The translations under genes were made by a program, and so were the position numbers. The notes under the pieces were generated by a model that did no database searches, was not told the origin of the DNA, and was given only the letters and a program-made list of their open reading frames with translations. From Pseudomonas sp. MM213 (GTDB lineage: Bacteria > Pseudomonadota > Gammaproteobacteria > Pseudomonadales > Pseudomonadaceae): 64,000 nt of DNA. This document shows positions 60,600 to 64,000 of the stretch, one piece after another (the stretch's first letter is position 1; each line of letters begins with the position of its first letter). Location: contig NZ_CP081943.1 in the NCBI RefSeq assembly GCF_020423045.1, forward strand, positions 5,084,001 through 5,148,000. Reading direction: 5' to 3'.

Positions 60600-61062
60600 A
60601 TTTTTATCCTCATGTTTGCCACGACCGCGTGGCATCAGCTGGCGGCAAGATTAGCTGCGCGCTCTCTGAGGTGCAACCGGGTGCAACCCTTTTTTTGTCG
60701 GAATAATAGGCAGCTCGTCAGGAATTAAATTCCGGTACGAACGTACCGCTCCTGCTTGGTGCTTTTGCTTCTAGTAAACGCTCATGACTGCTCTAAAAGG
60801 GAGCAAAAACAGAGCTTTTCAAGCTAAATCCGACTAGGTGCAACTTATTCTCAAAAAATGGGTTGCACCTTATTTGTGTTGTTGAATAGGATTCGCGCCC
60901 AAGGTGCAACCGGTCGAAAAGACAGGTGCACCGGCTGATGGCTTTCCTGGGGAAACATCAGTCCTAAATGCGCGGACCCGCAAATCGTTTGATCAAACAT
61001 TGTCGTTTGTCGGCGTTTTCACACTCTGCCGCTACATAAAAACAAAGCCAGGGCATCACTTA
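60600..61062. promoter_or_regulatory. put control region with PutA operator boxes
   Basis: This 463-bp divergent region contains five GTTGCA/TGCAAC hexamers, the known PutA recognition core: 60672-60677 and 60682-60687 (ten bases apart), 60839-60844, 60862-60867 and 60905-60910. The third and fourth form an inverted repeat AGGTGCAAC...GTTGCACCT at 60836-60870. PutA would bind here to repress putA and putP without proline. No gene is seen; the upstream extension of the putP frame through this region is spurious. Confidence 0.8.
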
Positions 61063-62547
61063 ATGAGCGTTAGCAATCCAACCCTGATCACGTTCGTGAT
61101 CTACATCGCAGCAATGGTGCTGATCGGCTTCATGGCCTATCGCTCCACCAACAACCTTTCTGACTACATTCTGGGCGGTCGCAGCCTGGGCAGCGTCGTG
61201 ACTGCATTGTCCGCTGGCGCCTCCGACATGAGCGGCTGGTTGTTGATGGGTCTGCCGGGCGCCATCTACATGTCCGGTCTGTCCGAAAGCTGGATCGCCA
61301 TCGGTCTGATCGTCGGTGCTTACCTGAACTGGCTGTTCGTCGCCGGCCGTCTGCGCGTGCAGACCGAGCACAACGGCGATGCGCTGACGCTGCCGGACTA
61401 CTTCTCCAGCCGTTTCGAAGACAAAAGCGGCCTGCTGCGGATCATCTCGGCGGTTGTGATCCTGGTGTTCTTCACCATCTACTGCGCGTCCGGCATCGTC
61501 GCCGGCGCCCGTCTGTTCGAAAGCACCTTCGGCATGTCCTACGAGACCGCGCTGTGGGCCGGTGCTGCGGCGACGATTGCCTACACCTTCGTTGGTGGTT
61601 TCCTGGCAGTCAGCTGGACTGACACCGTACAAGCCACGCTGATGATTTTCGCCCTGATCCTCACGCCGATCATCGTGTTGCTGGCGACCGGCGGCGTCGA
61701 TACCGCGTTCCTGGCCATCGAAGCGCAAGATCCAGCCAACTTCGACATGCTGAAAAACACCACCTTCATCGGCATCATCTCGCTGATGGGCTGGGGCCTG
61801 GGCTACTTCGGCCAACCGCACATCCTGGCGCGTTTCATGGCGGCGGATTCGGTCAAGTCGATCGCCAATGCCCGTCGCATCTCCATGACCTGGATGATCC
61901 TGTGCCTGGGCGGCACCGTGGCTGTAGGCTTTTTCGGTATTGCCTACTTCTCGGCCAACCCTGCCGTGGCGATGCCCGTCAGCGAAAACCACGAGCGCGT
62001 GTTCATCGAACTGGCCAAAATCCTGTTCAACCCATGGATCGCCGGTATTTTGCTGTCGGCCATTCTGGCTGCGGTGATGAGTACCCTGAGCTGCCAGTTG
62101 CTGGTGTGCTCGAGCGCCCTGACCGAAGACTTCTACAAAACCTTCCTGCGTAAATCGGCTTCCCAGGTGGAACTGGTCTGGGTCGGCCGCGCCATGGTGC
62201 TGCTGGTTGCCCTGATCGCCATCGCGATGGCCGCCAACCCGGAAAACCGTGTGCTGGGTCTGGTCAGCTACGCCTGGGCCGGTTTCGGTGCTGCGTTCGG
62301 TCCGGTGGTCCTGATCTCCGTGATCTGGAAAGACATGACCCGTAACGGCGCACTGGCAGGCATCCTGGTCGGCGCGATCACCGTGATCGTGTGGAAACAC
62401 TTCGAGCTGCTGGGCCTGTACGAAATCATCCCTGGTTTCATCTTCGCCAGCCTGGCGATCTACATCGTCAGCAAGCTGGGCGCGCCGACTCACGGCATGC
62501 TGCAGCGTTTCGCTGCTGCCGAGGCTGATTTCCGCCTGAACAAGTGA
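61063..62547 (+). CDS. putP: Sodium/proline symporter PutP
   Basis: The 494-residue SSS-family transporter has about 13 membrane helices and family signatures SDYILGGRSLGSVVTALSAG, ASDMSGWLLMGLPGAIY (sodium and proline site), GWGLGYFGQPHILARFMA and AVMSTLSCQLLVCSSALTED. It imports proline for PutA. ATG 61063 (MSVSNPTLITFVIYIA) matches E. coli PutP at the N-terminus. It is divergent from putA and followed by a strong terminator. Confidence 0.97.
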   Translation: MSVSNPTLITFVIYIAAMVLIGFMAYRSTNNLSDYILGGRSLGSVVTALSAGASDMSGWLLMGLPGAIYMSGLSESWIAIGLIVGAYLNWLFVAGRLRVQTEHNGDALTLPDYFSSRFEDKSGLLRIISAVVILVFFTIYCASGIVAGARLFESTFGMSYETALWAGAAATIAYTFVGGFLAVSWTDTVQATLMIFALILTPIIVLLATGGVDTAFLAIEAQDPANFDMLKNTTFIGIISLMGWGLGYFGQPHILARFMAADSVKSIANARRISMTWMILCLGGTVAVGFFGIAYFSANPAVAMPVSENHERVFIELAKILFNPWIAGILLSAILAAVMSTLSCQLLVCSSALTEDFYKTFLRKSASQVELVWVGRAMVLLVALIAIAMAANPENRVLGLVSYAWAGFGAAFGPVVLISVIWKDMTRNGALAGILVGAITVIVWKHFELLGLYEIIPGFIFASLAIYIVSKLGAPTHGMLQRFAAAEADFRLNK

Positions 62548-62586
62548 TCGGGATGAGCTGAGGCTCAACCCCTTTCGCCGAACATG

Positions 62587-62622
62587 AAAACGGCCCGCTT
62601 CCTTTGGAGGCGGGCCGTTTTT
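62587..62622 (+). terminator. Intrinsic terminator after putP
   Basis: The inverted repeat AAAACGGCCCGC...GCGGGCCGTTTT, with CC/GG pairs extending into the loop, ends in a run of T. It begins 39 bases after the putP stop. Confidence 0.92.
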
Positions 62623-62657
62623 ATTGGGCGGGGAAAAGTTTGGTGTTGCCGATGCCG

Positions 62658-62767
62658 CCTTCGCGGGCAAGTCGGATCGCCGCACCGCTCGCTCCTACAG
62701 GATTGCGTTGATTCAAAACTAATGGGCGCAACCAAAAAACCGTAGGAGCGAGGCTTGCCCGCGAAGG
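62658..62767. repeat. REP doublet between putP and vgrG
   Basis: A left arm at 62658-62700 carries the core GCGGGCAAG...CGCTCGCTCCTACAG with a 16-base internal insertion; a right arm at 62741-62767 (GTAGGAGCGAGGCTTGCCCG) is the canonical class found after gltD. The left arm is diverged. Confidence 0.82.
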
Positions 62768-62941
62768 CGTAATTTGATTTAACCCCGACCTTCCTGAGGG
62801 AATGTCTGTAGTTCGCTGTCCTGATTTATGAAGGAAAATTCTCTAAAAAAAGCACGACAAATCTGAGTTTCCTGTCCCTTCGTCAACACCCCTTGCCGCT
62901 CATGCAGAATCGCCCGCCTTCACTCTGCAGAGACACATCGG
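62768..62941. other. Upstream region of vgrG
   Basis: An AT-rich stretch around 62820-62860 precedes vgrG and probably holds its promoter. I looked for a sigma-54 type GG-N10-GC element, often found upstream of vgrG genes, and saw none that was convincing. No gene seen. Confidence 0.4.
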
Positions 62942-64000
62942 ATGTTCGCTCTTGCTAATCAACCGCGCTTTACGTTGACCGTCGACGGTGACCAGCATGA
63001 CCTCAAGGTGCTTGAGTTCACCGGCAAGGAAGCCATCAGCCAGCCTTACCGCTTTGATCTGGAACTGGTCAGTGAACGGCCGGACATCGAGCTCGAAAGC
63101 CTTCTGCACCGTCAGGCATTTCTGAGTTTCGATACACACGGCAGCGGTATACACGGTCAGATTTTTCGAGTTGGCCAGGGCGATTCCGGTAAGCGCCTGA
63201 CGCGCTATCAAGTCAGCCTGGTTCCGCGTTTGACCTACCTCGACCAGCGCATCAATCAGCGGATTTTCCAGCACAAAAGCGTGCCGGTGATCATTGCGCA
63301 AATCCTTGAAGATCATGGCATCCAGCGCGATGCGTTCGCCTTTCAGCTCGGCAGCGATTACCCCGATCGCGAGTACTGCGTGCAATACGCGGAAAGCGAT
63401 CTGGCGTTCATCCAGCGCTTGTGCGCCGAGATCGGCATTCACTACCACTTTCAGCACAGCCCTGACGGGCATTTGCTGGTGTTTGGTGACGACCAGACGG
63501 TTTTCCCGCTGATCGACAAACCGACACTTTTCTCGCCTGACACCGGAATGGCGGCCGACGCGCCTGCGATCAATCGTTTCAACGTGCGGCTGGAAACCCG
63601 CACCACTTCGGTAGCCCGTCGCGACTACGACTTCCACAAACCCGGGCTGCAACTTGAAAGCCGAAGCGACAACGGGCAACTGCCGACGCTTGAGGATTAT
63701 CACTTTCCTGGCCAGTTCATGGATCGCGAATCCGGCAGGGCGCAGGCTCAACGAACACTGGAGCGCCACAACGCCGACTACCGTCAGGCTGAAGGCCGCA
63801 GCGATGAGCCCGCTCTGGTGACAGGTCACTTCCTGGCGTTGTCTGAGCATCCACGCCAGGCCTGGAATGACCTGTGGCTGATCACCCAAATCGAACACCA
63901 TGGCCGTCAGCCGCAAGTGCTCGAAGAGTCAGTCAGCAGCGACTGGGCGGATGATTTCCAGGGCTATCGCAATACCTTTCTGGCGACACCGTGGGATGTT
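62942..64000 (+). CDS. vgrG: Type VI secretion tip protein VgrG, 3'-truncated by the window edge
   Basis: The frame is open from ATG 62942 to the window end, giving 353 residues. The start MFALANQPRFTLTVDGDQHD, then FTGKEAISQPYRFDLELVSE, and later REYCVQYAESDLAFIQRLCAEIGIHYHF are the gp27-like N-terminal domain of VgrG. The gp5-like OB-fold and needle are beyond the edge. VgrG trimers cap the Hcp tube and carry effectors. No other type VI genes are in the window, so it is probably an orphan vgrG with its effector module downstream. Confidence 0.95.
   Translation, partial: MFALANQPRFTLTVDGDQHDLKVLEFTGKEAISQPYRFDLELVSERPDIELESLLHRQAFLSFDTHGSGIHGQIFRVGQGDSGKRLTRYQVSLVPRLTYLDQRINQRIFQHKSVPVIIAQILEDHGIQRDAFAFQLGSDYPDREYCVQYAESDLAFIQRLCAEIGIHYHFQHSPDGHLLVFGDDQTVFPLIDKPTLFSPDTGMAADAPAINRFNVRLETRTTSVARRDYDFHKPGLQLESRSDNGQLPTLEDYHFPGQFMDRESGRAQAQRTLERHNADYRQAEGRSDEPALVTGHFLALSEHPRQAWNDLWLITQIEHHGRQPQVLEESVSSDWADDFQGYRNTFLATPWDV

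Noticed and set aside
56991..60728. 1245-codon frame opposite putA
   Set aside because: Antisense shadow of putA; its length reflects codon bias only.
62768..62941. Sigma-54 promoter for vgrG
   Set aside because: No convincing GG-N10-GC element could be found.

Overview
The window is a chromosomal stretch of a fluorescent-group Pseudomonas. This rests on the GC-rich coding bias, the gltB-gltD-hemE block, ten copies of Pseudomonas-type REP doublets (the 'TGTGGGAGCGAGCCTGCTCGCG' class and relatives), putA/putP with PutA boxes, and the protein sequences themselves. No rRNA, tRNA, CRISPR array or insertion sequence was seen.

Layout. 1-6.6 kb: the 3' part of gltB, then gltD (glutamate synthase), then hemE with a clear terminator. 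6.8-17.8 kb: a secreted GbpA-like chitin-active LPMO, followed by an eleven-gene type II secretion operon (gspC to gspM) with almost every junction overlapping; the LPMO is the obvious candidate substrate. 17.8-20.1 kb: an MFS transporter divergent from a LysR regulator. 20.2-22.7 kb: an accessory patch with a long structured leader (20189-20536) in front of a small Pseudomonas-specific DUF gene, convergent with a two-gene operon of unknown function. 23.0-41.2 kb: a minus-strand, 20-gene aryl polyene pigment cluster (type II fatty-acid/polyketide-like). It has two ketosynthases, a chain-length-factor-like protein, two ACPs, a ketoreductase, two hot-dog dehydratases (one fused to the aryl ligase), an ammonia-lyase, acyl- and glycosyltransferases, a methyltransferase, a halogenase-like flavoenzyme, LolA and MMPL export proteins and, unexpectedly, a proton antiporter. 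41.6-50 kb: a ParA-like ATPase, trxC, selO, mscK and nhaP2. 50-54.5 kb: two chemoreceptors flanking a ZapB-like/ZapA-like pair. 54.6-62.6 kb: an acyl-CoA dehydrogenase, then divergent putA and putP around a PutA operator region. 62.9-64 kb: the 5' part of a VgrG gene.

How it fits together. The T2SS operon lacks its own prepilin peptidase and would rely on the chromosomal type IV pilus enzyme. The aryl polyene operon is self-contained from aryl starter supply (ammonia-lyase, ligase) through chain extension to membrane or outer-membrane delivery. putA and putP form the classical autoregulated proline-use pair.

The best candidate for an undescribed element is the leader at 20189-20536. It has several perfect hairpins (one 7-bp and one 5-bp stem, each with a UUCG tetraloop), a 15/16-bp long-range stem, a loop-to-strand heptamer pairing that makes a pseudoknot, a second copy of the same heptamer just before the gene, and a hairpin covering the ribosome binding site. 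Together these suggest a cis-acting RNA switch. Coordinates of pairings were worked out by hand; all family names come from reading motifs, not from a database search.
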